Positions 10,546-21,678 of a stretch of DNA of 64,000 nucleotides are shown one piece after another; within the stretch, counting starts at the first letter, position 1; each line of letters starts with the position of its first letter. The stretch is taken from assembly GCA_014898425.1 (NCBI GenBank), contig RCSZ01000007.1, positions 2,418,001 through 2,482,000 on the forward strand, in the 5' to 3' direction. The notes below the pieces were generated by a model, which did not search any database, had not been told where the DNA came from, and saw only the letters and a program-made list of their open reading frames with translations. Position numbers and translations under genes: made by a program. The DNA comes from Botryotinia globosa. Lineage: Eukaryota > Ascomycota > Leotiomycetes > Helotiales > Sclerotiniaceae.

Positions 10546-12089
10546 CTACTCAAAGCCTTCCGTCTTGCATTGACTTCTTCTTGGAAGATTGCATGGCAAG
10601 ATCAATCGGCGCCGAGCTTTCTCGCATTTGACAGTTTCCGAAACTATTCTCCTCATTGTACTCCGATGACACACGGCTTGCCTGATAAAGGTAACAAGGG
10701 CTTGGTATCGTTCAACCGCTTGTGATGAACTTAAGCTTGCCAACGGATACCTGTATTTTGCGAAGAGCGCTGTAAAAGAGGAGTTGAAATTTAGATCACC
10801 AATGTCGCTGTGGCTGTGCTCCGTGTTGAAGTAACAATGGTACATAGTTGAATGCATATTCAGAACTTCAATAAGAACTAGGTCGGGGGCCAGCGTTGGA
10901 AAGTGGGACGATCTTCGCCTATTCGTCTGGGGTGATGCCATACGGATTGGTGAAATCCTTATAGCGCTCCCCTCCAATATTCCAACAAGCACGATTTGGA
11001 TCGATCATGAACAATGAAAAGTCGGTCGCGATGTCTCCTTGATGACACGCATTGTTACGAGTGTCATTCACCTTTTTATCGGCTTGGGTATGGCTTTGGA
11101 TGTTGAGGAATTTATCATTGTCGTAGAAATAGCATTCAGTATGGAAAAAACTGTAGCGAATAAAAGAATAAAAGAATAAGAGAATAAGAGAATAAGAGAA
11201 TAAGAGAATAAGAGAATAAGAGAATAAGAGAATAAGAGAATAAGAGAATAAGAGAATAAGAGAATAAGAGAATAAGAGAATAAGAGAATAAAAGTTTATA
11301 ATTACTTTGTAATGAGAAAGTTTTCTTCGAATTGTTTCATTCTTTCTTTGAAAGTGGTGTTTTCTTGTCGGACCTCATTATAGAGGGACTGCAAACTAAC
11401 GATGGCTGTTTTGTCTTGCTTCTTTCCAGCTTCAAGTTTGATCACAGTTTGTTTTATGGCCTCGAGTTCGTTCTGGAGATCACGCTTGTCTTCAAGGACC
11501 TGCGCAATAGTGGCTTTGTCGTCCGGGCTCTCGGTAGGTAGGGTGAGAGAGGATGTCGTCTCAGTGGTGGAGGTTTCAAGAATGGTAGAAACTTCAAGAC
11601 TGAATTCCTTATAAAAGTTGGCTTTGCAAATCTCGTGGAGCTGTATCAATTCTTACGTCAAACGTCTTTTTCAAATGTTCCATCTGGATAGCATTGAGCT
11701 CTCTTTCTGCAGTAATGAATCTCAGGTTGTTTTCTTCAACATGCGAGGCAGATATCTCCTTTAGTTTTTCGAGTGGCAGATTGAGACCCAATTCGGCGTT
11801 GATTTCTTGAATATCCTTGTTGGTACTGGCGACCATTTTCTAGCCAAGATTGTTAGTGAACAGCCCAAAGTGACAGAAGACAATGACGCATTTCACTTAC
11901 AGAATACTTCGAAGAAAGATAATCAATGAAAGCTTTCTCCTTTTCTGGAAGAGTTCTTTGAATATTCTCCTCGAACTTCCTTCCGCAGCGATCGATGACA
12001 TCTCTCCCAAGCTCTTCAAACTTCGAAATAAGTTCTTTCACAACAAGAGCATTACTTGTAGTGCCTGATGGCGGGACTTGAGCGTGCAT
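10546..12089 (-). pseudogene. Array member 1: decayed coiled-coil / GNxAAH-domain gene
   Basis: Exons read 12089-11901, 11839-11657, 11640-11306 and 11150-10919. The start is MHAQVPPSGTTSNALVV and exons 1-3 encode a helical coiled-coil region. Exon 4 carries the family domain: RNNACHQGDIATDFSLF aligns with GSAAVHGGDVRTDAFMI of the neighbour at 15.7 kb, followed by FTNPYGITPDE. The frame then stops at 10921-10919. The rest of the domain (EVLNMHSTMYHCYF, matching the neighbour's EIADLRGTMSHCLSF) continues in another frame to 10546. Exons 2 and 3 are separated by only 16 nt that look like a shrunken intron. I therefore call it a pseudogene, although a shorter 312-aa product cannot be excluded. 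Intron 3 is filled by a microsatellite. Confidence 0.65.
11160..11291 (-). repeat. (AGAATAAG)n microsatellite inside an intron
   Basis: About 15 copies of an 8-bp unit (plus strand agaataag; coding strand CTTATTCT) occupy most of the intron at 11305-11151 of array member 1. On the coding strand the array forms a pyrimidine-rich tract just upstream of the GCTACAG acceptor. The exon frames on both sides match perfectly when the array is spliced out. Confidence 0.85.
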
Positions 12090-13099
12090 GATCGCGGAAT
12101 GACACGCTGATCTTGGAAACCGAAGATCTTAAGATGATTAAAAACAAGCAGGAGTTTTTGAAGAGGGAAAAAAAAGTTTGTGTTGTCTACGAAGTCGCGT
12201 GTGGGATATATTTCTAGAAAATGCTAAGCGAGAAATTTATTTGAGGCTAACTGATAACTTCTATTGTGTCCATAAACGAGGCACTTGCTCTTTCAATCTT
12301 GAAAGCAAAGCTGAGAGTTCTCATTTGGTTGAGTATTATTTGCATTTCTGTGGTAAGTGTGTAGTGCTATTACTGTTTTGTGGCTTAGTGAATGTAGATC
12401 CTTGGTTGATTATTAGTAGCGGGGTAATTTACACATGAAGGACATGATACAATCTCACTTAGGGCCCGTTCAGATCGTTTTTTAATTTATTGTTAAAATA
12501 AATTTAATCAAAATAATTTAGCCTATATTTTATTAATATTGAATTAAGATTTGTAAACATATAAAATAAAAAGTAATATATATTAATAAATATTGATTAA
12601 AGTTTTATTATAGATTTGATAAAGTTATCATAAGTTTTCAAATTTATTGATTAACATTTTATAGCCTTTTATAGCCCAACATCATTATTCGATTTGTTAC
12701 TTTTTTCAATTTTATTATCAATATAAATTGTTGAATAATTAACATTTGTATTCAATAAATGCTCATTTAGACTACATTTGTTATCAACATCGCCTAAAAA
12801 ATCGATTCGAACGGGCCCTTAATCCAACAGCCTTGAGGTCTCACTTTCAGCGGGCCAGATATGTTGAAGAATAGCCACCCATAGTTGTAATTGAAATCTT
12901 CACGTGTCTAGTTAAAAAGTGCATGATAGTCAAGTGTTATTTTCATTCTAGAAGATCTTATTTTATCACTTTGCTGGTACAGCTTTCATCATTCATTTCC
13001 CCAGTCAAAATAAGATCAGAACCCTAACTTCTGCCGTTTTAAAGTTTCGATCAGAGAGAATCTAATCAAACTCTTTATAGGTTTCTTGATATGGGTAGA
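12090..13099. other. Intergenic region containing a MITE
   Basis: Apart from the 357-bp inverted-repeat element listed separately, I see only AT-rich non-coding sequence and short chance frames (for example 86 codons on the plus strand at 12178). It holds the promoter of array member 1 and the 3' flank of array member 2. Confidence 0.5.
12462..12818. mobile_element. Harbinger/Tourist-like MITE with TTA target duplication
   Basis: Inverted ends are visible. The left end reads GGGCCCGTTCAGATCGTTTT, and the reverse complement of the right end reads GGGCCCGTTCGAATCGATTT. The ends are flanked by TTA on both sides (12459-12461 and 12819-12821). The interior is very AT-rich with no coding capacity. 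A 3-bp TTA/TWA target duplication and GGGCC-type ends are the known marks of PIF/Harbinger-type (Tourist) non-autonomous elements. The length of 357 bp is typical for a MITE. No transposase is in the window. Confidence 0.85.
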
Positions 13100-15029
13100 T
13101 CAGGATTCAGAAACCGACTCAGAAACTGATTCCTCTGAGCCCGATTCCTCAGAAACTATTTGCTCAGGCACCGGTTCTAATTTTGCATCCCTCTGCATTC
13201 TCTTAATATCCTGCACAATCTCCAACATCTCATTGAATGTTTGAATTTGGTCCTCCCCATCCTGCGAGTCGAAAATAAGACCTTTCTCCACCGCATTAGG
13301 CGCGTGAATTGTATCGAATTGAAGCAAACCCTGTGTGAACAAATTCTGAAACAAAGAGTCTCGGGTCTCGGAAAGTGTCTTTTCAGTAAAAGAACCAGAT
13401 TCTACAAGCATCGCATGCATGTTGAACATCTCATCAAGTCTGTCAGATACTTTGTACAAGTGACGGTACTCACCCACAGAAACGCCATACATTTTGAGAA
13501 ACATCTCGTGACCGACGACGGGACCGCTCACAATTTCCTTCTCGCTGAGAAGAATAGAGGCAAGATGTGCATCGATGTGACCTCCAGTTGCGGCATAATT
13601 TCCATTGTGGACAAGATTTTCGTTGAATGGAAGATGACTGTTGCCGAGTGTTGTAAAAACGCCATCGCGCTTGATTCGCTTCATATTCTCAGCGTTTCGT
13701 GCTAAGATAGGAAGACCAACCTCTTCAACTATAACACAGAGACGTTTTTTCTCTTCTTCTATCTGTGCTAAATCGTGTACCAGTTGTCCGCGCACTTCAT
13801 CGGCATCGTCTAAAGCGTTCTTGTATTCTTGAAGAGATTCTTCGCTGAAAGAAATTTCAGAAGCTAGTCTTGCAATCGTGGCTTGGGTTTCAAGTTTAAA
13901 GCGGTCGAAATTTCCCTCCCATTCTTGGACTTTTCGCTCGGTAGTCTGGATTTGGAGTCTGAGGGATCTGTTCTCCTCAAGTGCTGCCCTATGACTCTCT
14001 TCTTCTGTCTGCGTGTCTTCATCAAATATACCGCCCAAGAAGTTGGAAGATTGTTCTCTGTTGAGTGTTGTTCTATGACTGTATTGTACTGTCCGATTGT
14101 TTTCACTAAAAATACGACTCGGTCTAGTCGAGGATTCTTCTCCGTAGATCGTAGCCCAAGAGCCGTCTCGATTTTGTAGAGCGTTCTCGACGAAAGGATC
14201 AGCAAGTGGAGTTTCAGCTACAAATGAGACCTGATCGCTATCCATGGAAATCGGCGAAGGAGGAGCAAGTGGTACGTGACCTGCAACACTGTCATTGCGC
14301 AATATGTCGAGTTTCTGCTTTCGAATATCCTCTTTTGTTGATAATAGCGCAACTTTTGTTTCTTGAGCAATAGAACGCTTGGTCCTAATATACATTTCCT
14401 TGCGTATGGCTAGGTTTCTATCTCGGCTAGCTTGATTGGGATGTACAATCGATTCGTCTACTCTTCCCACAGCGTCAAACCAAAGTTCAGCTCTCGAACT
14501 AACTTTATCATCCCGGAGATTGAGAATTTCTCGATCAATAGCAGATTCTCTAGCGATTAGCTTTTCGAGAATGGCTTCATGTGTATCGGGAAGAGAAGAA
14601 GTTCCTTGAATGTCCCCCTCGATAATTTTATTCAATTCTCTCAGGTCATCTCGGTCATGTTTGATGGTATCGTGAAGCTCTTGGATTTGTGTGCGCAGTT
14701 CTTCGACTTCATTCTTCATCTTCGACTCGGATGACTTGTGGTCCTCCAGCTCAGATTTGGCTTGCTCGTGCTGGTTTATCAAGACAGATATGGCTTTCTT
14801 GGATTCGTTGGTTATGTAAGAGCTGGGTCTTTCAGTAGAAGGCTTGGAACGGTTAACATTTTGACTAAGAAGAGCGAGTGGTCGCTAGATGGGGGAAAAA
14901 TCAGTACTGGTAGATTGGGAATTTGTGATCTTGTGGTGAGGTTGAGATAGTACTTACTCTGATATCCTCATGAATGGAGGATTTCATACCCTTGACTTTC
15001 TTAGTGGTAGAAGGACCGAGGAAAGTCAT
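13100..15029 (-). CDS. Array member 2: coiled-coil protein with divergent GNxAAH domain
   Basis: Exon 1 is 15029-14958 (MTFLGPSTTKKVKGMKSS, 24 codons) and exon 2 is 14884-13100, giving 618 aa. Residues about 70-210 and 310-400 are predicted coiled coil (heptad-like Glu/Leu/Lys patterns). Between them is a low-complexity stretch. The C-terminal part has the family signature in divergent form: LVHNGNYAATGGHIDAHLAS, then FLKMYGVSVGEY and an extended helical tail. The His of G-N-x-A-A-H is replaced here (GNYAAT). The extreme C-terminus repeats Glu-Ser-Gly/Val (EESGSEESVSESVSES). It belongs to the minus-strand arm. Function is unknown, and the exon structure (tiny basic first exon, then one long exon) fits a real gene. 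Confidence 0.75.
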
Positions 15030-15685
15030 GGTGTGCAGACTTTCAGTGGTGGTTAGTGATTGAAGTTTCGGTGTCGAAGTGGTGATGTCGATACTTTGGT
15101 GCTGGTGTATTGATGTCGATGAACTGGTGTCGAAGATAATGTGAGAAATAGGAAGTTGGATCTAGTTCGTGCATGGTTCTTAAATATCTAAGGGACGAAC
15201 AGTCTACTACTACAGAGTGCTTAATGCTTCCAAGTACGGCTCTTAGATAGCAGTATTATAAACGTACCTGAAGTAATATTCACGGAAACAGCGAACGTAT
15301 AGACTAATCAGCTAGGTGATTTGGAAGACTGTAGAACTTTGAAAGACAGTAGAGCCCAAATCAGACATGGAAATTTGAAAATTTGGAGGCTGGAGGGTAG
15401 CTAGATAGAATGAAAAGGGGGAATTGTATCGGCGAGCTGGAATGAATATGATAGCAGAAGCACACAATTTATAGCAGGCATGTATCATCACATAGCACTT
15501 GCAATTAGTCACATAAATATTGAGCGACGTCTTGTTATGATCGTTTCTGATTTTGTCCGTCGCCATAATGCGTCAGTAGATCTGTGTTTGCTCGAAAGCT
15601 TTCCACAGTCCTGCTTATTTCATCTTAATTTGGCTAACTAATCGGAGCTATTCTCTGTTCAGACTACAGCCAATCCCTTAGGCCT
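15030..15685. other. Intergenic region between array members 2 and 3
   Basis: About 650 bp containing the promoter of member 2 and the 3' flank of member 3. Near 15060-15140 are several imperfect repeats of a gtgtcgaag/gatgtcgat type. No gene is seen; an 84-codon minus-strand frame at 15312 is not supported. Confidence 0.45.
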
Positions 15686-17163
15686 TTACTCGCCCCTGAG
15701 TCTTTGCTTCTCTAGGCCAACAATGTGATCAGCTATATTTCCCATGGTGATAAGGTATGCATCGATGACTTGGTCATTATTGAATGCATCTTGTGCCTTA
15801 GCTACCGATCCTGATTGTCCAAGATATTCTTGATAAATAGAATCACACCCAAATCGTAAACCGTCAAATCTATAATCCATTCCCTGATCGTGTGAAAGTT
15901 CGGAGAACGACAAACAGTGCGACATTGTGCCTCTTAAATCCGCTATTTCGACATATTTGGAGCCAAGACGATATTTCCCATCTCTTCCTTGAGAAACATC
16001 GTCGACAGAGACGCCATAGATACGTAAGAAAAGCGATTCATAGCCATCTTTGAACTTGTTGTGTATGTTATTCCGAATCATAAACGCATCAGTTCGGACA
16101 TCTCCACCATGCACAGCCGCTGAGCCACACTCAATAGCGCCCACATCGGTGGCTTTAAGACCACGTACTGCTGTATAATTGCCACGATTATTGCGTCGAG
16201 TTGCTTGGTTCAAAAAGCGAAGACGGACATTAACGGCAAGTGTACGAAGATCATGATTTGGATGATTCTTCCCATTCAGCTTGTATTCCAGGCTCTCGAT
16301 CTCTGTGTATGCATCGGTAAGCGATGCCCGTGTCGATTCAAGTTCATCCCCGGTAGCAGAAAGTCCCAACGCAAGTTCAGCCTTTTCATCTTCAACCTGT
16401 TCCAATTTCTGCTTCAAGGTCAAGATTTCTTGTGATGAGGTACCACCATTATAGGGTCTAAGGCTTCTAACATGTCCTAATTCAAATTCGGCCTTTGCAA
16501 GTTCTAATTTGAGAGAAGCATTTTCGGCCAAAGCGGTGACTAACGACTGAGTGTGGTCGGTAGAAGCTCCATTGTTATTGTCGATAGTGGAGATGATAGA
16601 ATTTGGAGTATCGAGAAGGATGTCAATACTTTTCAAGATATCCTGAACCAAGGATCGCTAGTCAGCAACTACTATGTAGGTATTAAGCTGTGAGAATTAC
16701 GAAGATGCTTGCTTACCTTTTTTTGCTCACGGTGAGTAGAAATATCTCTAGACTTCTCCGCCATAAGACTCTCGGCCATATTTTTCATGCTATCTTCCCA
16801 TGCTTTGTTGATACTGTGCTCATCATCTTGCGTTCCTAGAGTTACTTCGATATCATCATGTGTGAGTTTCATCGAATTCAGTTGAGTGTGGCCACCGGAA
16901 AGTAATCCAAGGAAGCTCTTTAAAACAATTAGTAATTTATCGAAATGACTTGGTGTAATAGATTTTACCTTGAACAATTGATGAACGCTCTCATACCAGA
17001 TGTCTTTTCTGGCTGCAAAGTTGTTCAGCCTCTGCTGATGCTCGTACTTGGCACGTAGAAGATTGACATCGATAGCAATGGATTTATCATGCAATTTCAA
17101 GAGTTGACTTTCCTCTTCGTTCAAGGTGGCGAGGGCTTCTCGAGAAAGATCGGGATCCATCAT
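15686..17163 (-). CDS. Array member 3: coiled-coil protein with C-terminal GNxAAH-type domain
   Basis: Exon 1 is 17163-16717 from MMDPDLSREALATLNEEE and exon 2 is 16642-15686, giving 467 aa. An acceptor at 16661 is also in frame. A further 51-nt in-frame stretch at about 16970-16920 has GTAAAA, TACTAAT and AAG and may be an unrecognised intron, giving 450 aa. Coiled coil occupies roughly residues 185-275. The domain begins with VNVRLRFLNQATRR near 286. It then has CGSAAVHGGDVRTDAFMI near 322, FLRIYGVSVDDV, and EIADLRGTMSHCLSF. It is closest to members 1, 4 (pseudogene) and 5. Both ATGs at 17163 and 17160 are possible starts. No known family was recognised. Confidence 0.75.
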
Positions 17164-17462
17164 TTTGAAGAGTATGAGATGAAGATCGAGAACTGGAATT
17201 GGAGTTGTTCTGCTCAAGATTCTAAAAGGACAGAATGGGGGGATAAGTATCCCCAACCTCAGGTAAATCGATTCTAGATCTACTCCATTCACTTTCGGAG
17301 TTGAATTGAGAGTGAATTATCACAATTATTCGTGATGTAAGGAAACCTTGGAAAGGTAACATTGTGGATGTTATTTATTCACTCGCTAGTTCCACATACA
17401 CAAGTATCATCAATGCAGGAGGACGTGGGCACACAAGATGAGATGGATTGAGAGCTTTCTTT

Positions 17463-18387
17463 TCAAAAGCTATATTCAAAACCTCGATGACTGTTTCTCC
17501 ATCTTTTGTCTAATATGCTGACATCATCTACAATCTTGCGCATCAAAATCAGATTCTCTTCTACCTTGAGGTCTTTGTCGAACAATCTCTGGTTTTTATT
17601 CGCATGGATCATATTTCCAAACTCCCGAAACAAGGAAGAAAAGCGGGCATCGTGGCTTGTAGATCTAGTCGAATTTATGAATGAGAAACAAAATGACATT
17701 GTACCTCGTAGATTGAAAGCCTCTGTGACCTTACTGGATGATGTAAGAGATTTGAGGAAGGTATCACTCGGTTGAACGCGTAAATGCTTTGAAATAATGC
17801 CTCATACGTTTGTAAATGCTTATATCCCAATTGATAGAGACTGTAGTCCGATTTTATATCACCCCAGTGACAAGCGATTTCCCTGCTCAATAACCTTCAC
17901 ATCAACCTCTCCACGAATATTCGTAAATTTATCCTTTCCTTCACCCAAGATCCTACTACCTTTGGCATGCTCCAGAGCACGGCAATGAACAGCAGCACCT
18001 ACTCTTGCTAAACGTTGTAGAAATGGCATTTTACCCTCAAGCTTCAGGAATTTGGACTTGTACTCATCCAGCTGTTATTTTAGTCTTGCCTCTCTATCTT
18101 GGCAAGTCTTGCGTTCCTGATCAAAGCTGCCGTGTTGAGCAATCAGTTGTGCCTTGAGAGCGTGAATTGCAGCTTCAGCATCGGCGAATTTATGATAACG
18201 AGAGATAATGCGGTTCTGTTGCAAAAACATGTCAACTATCGTCCTTCAGATTGGTTTATGAGTAAAAAATTAGGATAGTAAACTCACTCCAACTTTGCAA
18301 AGAGGGGCAGCGAGCAGCTTCCAAATAAAAAGACAAATTCCTCCGAGAAGTTTCTTTGACATTCGAACCACTGTTGATAATCGTCAT
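17463..18387 (-). pseudogene. Array member 4: pseudogene with stop codon and two frameshifts
   Basis: The decayed frame begins with MTIINSGSNVKETSRRN at 18387 and has an intron with good signals near 18286-18235. An in-frame TAA lies at 18077-18075, after DREARLK. The same frame then continues with a clear family helix (LARVGAAVHCRALEHAKG) and VIEQGNRL. Near 17880 the frame changes to HWGDIKSDYSLYQLGYK and ALFQSIY. Near 17785 it changes again to VQPSDTFLK and EAFNLRGTMSFCFSF, ending at the stop at 17463. All pieces align in order with array members 3 and 5, so this is a relatively recent pseudogene of that subfamily. No GT donor exists near the internal stop that would let splicing remove it. 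Confidence 0.85.
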
Positions 18388-18855
18388 TCTCTGATATCTA
18401 GATTGGTGGGAGCTTTGGGTTATACTGATGGTGAAGAAATGACGTGGTAAATTGTGCTGAGCTATGCATGGATGAAGAAAGCAGAAGATGTAGACCAGGA
18501 ATATATTTTTCAGAAACTAAAATCACCTTGGTGCCTTCAAATTTTCATCGAGACTATTAGCTCGGTTGCTGTGAGTTAACTCTCACTTTCAAGTCGTCGG
18601 ATGGCAAGTTGATGCGCTTTTATGCTACTTGAATTGGACGAAGCTACCTAGTTATCTTAATCGCTATCCACCCTATAACTTTACTCGTCACCGTAAATCA
18701 AAGTTAGCACAGTGTATATACCCACACCATACTATGATAGACCTTTGCTCCGTGATATCATTACCCGTGATTCTTGACCTTCATGTATACCTTTATCTAA
18801 CACCACCACCACTGCCGACATTAGTTCCAGCCCTTAGTCCTCCACTACCTCACTC

Positions 18856-20578
18856 TCAAATGTATTTACCACCAACACCGCCACCTGTGAATGACGTCGA
18901 ACGACGACCATCACTCTTGGTTCTTTCGACAAGGGAGTCACAAATCCCACGCATCTTGTTACAAGCTTCAACAACTCTAAGATCGCTACTGAACGTCTTG
19001 GCTGCTTGGAGGGCTGATGTTGCTCTTCGATCTATATCTTCGTACTCTCCTTCACAATATACCGACAAAGCTAAAAATCTATCATCGGCGTCCTTATCAG
19101 GAGTGTGTCTCGTGAAACATCCTAGGTGTGCCATTGTTCCTCTCAAGTTCGCCATCTCGGTAACCTTGCATTGTGGAGCATACTTGTCAGAGCAGCCCTT
19201 TGTAACCTCGCTAAATGCAACTCCGTAAATGTCTTTGAATGTTTGTTCGAACTTGACTCTATGACTTGAGTTGATACTTAGAAGAGCCGCATCTGCTCGA
19301 ATGTTTCCTCCGTATAGACTACTTCCATCAATACTTGTGCTCTTGGCACCAAGATCCGTATTAAGCTCCGGGTTAGAACTGCTAGAAACAATTCTGTGAT
19401 GAGTATGATGGCGTATGACAGGATATTCATGCGCCTTAGAAAGTTGTAAGAATTCGAGGCGAGTTCCGACTCCGACATCTCGGAGAATATTGTGTGGCTC
19501 CCTACCACTCTTCATATTCTCCAAGGATCTAGTCAAGTCTTTAACTTCCTCACGCAACTGCTCGCTGGTATCATCGAAGGTGACTTTGCGTGCTGATGAC
19601 CACCACGATCGTGGCTGTGATTGTGTCTGAGCTTGTGTTTGTGATTGGATTCGCGCCTGTGCTGAATCCAGTTCAGATTCCAGCTTTCTATTTTCTTCTG
19701 CATATCTTCTATTTGTCTTGACATGCTCGTCTCTATTCTCTGCGATCTGTTCCAGAAGCTTCTGTGTTGAATCCAAAGATTCAGAAACCTCTACATTCTC
19801 TTCAATGAGTTTGTAGTTTTCATATTCGATGGTTCTGTATTGTTCCCTAGCTTCCGCAAGTTGTTTCTGCGCAGCACGAAGTTGATCTGATAGTCGAGAA
19901 TTCTCCCTCTCGAGCTTTAGGTCTGGAGTTGGCTGACGGAAGGGTGTATGATAGGTGACATGCGCTGGGGTTGTGTGGGCGCTGTATCCCAAATCACTGA
20001 AGCATGCGTCAAAGGATTCATCTCTCGGACTAAACCCCAGAATGCGATTCTTTTCCCTCAAAATGTCCTGTACAGATCATCAGTATAGAGCGATTTGCAA
20101 GGATATCAATGAAACTTACACGTAACCGAGAGCCAAATTCCTCTCTACTATGCTCCCAATCAGCCATTTCTCTCCTCTTCTGCTCTTCGTATTTTGCCAC
20201 ATCATATAGATCAATAGCCCTCTTCACATCATGTGCGCTTGTTTTGGGGCCAATCTTGACCGTACGTCTTTTGCCGTGTTTATCTTGGATTGTAAATTCT
20301 GCCGGCGTTAAGAGAGTACTGTTCTGTGAGGCATTCTAAATTATATGTGAGTCATTGATCTCCAAACCATACAGAGTTATCGAGTAACTAACGATGATCA
20401 TGTCGCTCCATCTTTCCTTGCTACCATACTTATCATCGTGAATCTTTACGGCACTACTCTTCATGCGATAAAAGTTTTCGAGTTGGACCAGTTCAATTTT
20501 TTCGTTTTGTCTGTTGAGCTCAGCAACTTTATTTCTATCTCTCTCATGATCTCTTCTCAAATATTTTTCGGACGTCAT
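18856..20578 (-). CDS. Array member 5: coiled-coil protein with GNxAAH-type domain
   Basis: Three exons, 20578-20393, 20335-20120 and 20067-18856, join in frame to 537 aa. Exon 1 (MTSEKYLRRDHERDRNK) is a charged helix. Exon 2 contains TIQDKHGKRRTVKIGPKTSA followed by DVKRAID, a short segment reminiscent of a beta-grasp hairpin but too short to assign. A long coiled coil follows at about 180-280. The C-terminal domain has VGVGTRLEFLQLSK near 332, LYGGNIRADAALLS, FKDIYGVAFSEVTKG and EMANLRGTMAHLGCF. The GNxAAH motif has degenerated to GGN-IRAD, so the His is missing. Intron positions are well supported by GTTAGT, GTAAGT and CAG signals. It is the intact gene closest to pseudogene member 4. Confidence 0.75.
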
Positions 20579-21678
20579 AATACCAGAACTGGTCAGTTAA
20601 AAGAGATTCTGGTTGATAAGGCAAGACTTCTATGACTTATGGGTGGGTATGTCTTTGTAAAGCTTGAGATGTTTTTAAGACAAGGTTCCAGGTAAGAGAA
20701 ATTGAAGTTGTGGTTGCTTGTTGAAATATTTCTAGAGCAAATGTTGAGCAGATTAGGTCCGAGCTCCAGGCTACTTATTACACTACTCAACTACTTGTTA
20801 ATAGCCATAATTCACACGCTCACTGTTCCTAGCCAATATGGTTCCCTACTTGTTTCGTTCTGGATTCACTACTTTGAATTATTTCTCTGTCAGATTCAAA
20901 ACCAATCTGTACCTAAGAAACTTGCCTAAATGATGTCTTTACACTCGGCTTTCCCGTGATCTTTAATCTGATCTTTAATCTGATCTTTAATCTGATCTTT
21001 AATTGACCGTCATTGAATCACAAACAATTTTCATCTTTAAATTTCTATCAAAAACAAACAAACTTTGTGAGGCAGAATAATAAAGGACAGTGTGGATTAG
21101 ACTAATATACAAGTGCAAAGTCCTTGTTCAGTTAAATATCACCTTTAGTTCCTTCTAACAGCTGCAGTATTAAAAACAGTGAATGAGATATTCAGAAAAT
21201 CTGAATCAAAGTCAATCATGGATTCACTCCATGCTAGTGATTAAGCGAGGCCCCTATCTAACTTCACTCCCCACCTCAGATGATAACATTTGAGAACCTG
21301 GGGTGAATATGTACAATGGGAAATCATCCAGTATTTCTCCGTGAAATGTTATTCAAAGGTGAAATGTTATTCAAAGGTTCTTTATGAACGGTGCAATTTC
21401 CCTCATTTATATTATTACATAAAAACTGAACCCGCATATATTCTTCTCAAGTGCTTGGCAAACTTCGGAATCCAATTGACAGTGTATATAATCGAAATCG
21501 AGAAAGATTGAACAAGCATATCCAAGGAAGTGGCGGCGTTGATGGTTTTTCAATTGAGTAATCGTTGCGACAGGATGACGAAAACATCGGAACTCTTAAG
21601 ATCACCTCATTAGTAAAATCCAATGGAACATTGAGCCAAATCAATTGGAAACTCACATTTAGATCAAGGCAACGTACT
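20579..21678. other. Intergenic region between array members 5 and 6
   Basis: 1.1 kb with no supported gene. It contains a 12-bp repeat array (listed) and an 18-bp direct duplication (tgaaatgttattcaaagg) at about 21342-21378. Otherwise it is AT-rich and non-coding. Confidence 0.45.
20957..21004 (+). repeat. Four tandem copies of tgatctttaatc
   Basis: Four 12-bp units lie head to tail; the last has one change. They lie 0.4 kb upstream of the start of array member 5 (minus strand), so a promoter role is possible but not shown. Confidence 0.9.

Noticed and set aside
10531..10725. Plus-strand small frame
   Set aside because: Overlaps the decayed C-terminal part of array member 1, which has family similarity on the other strand.
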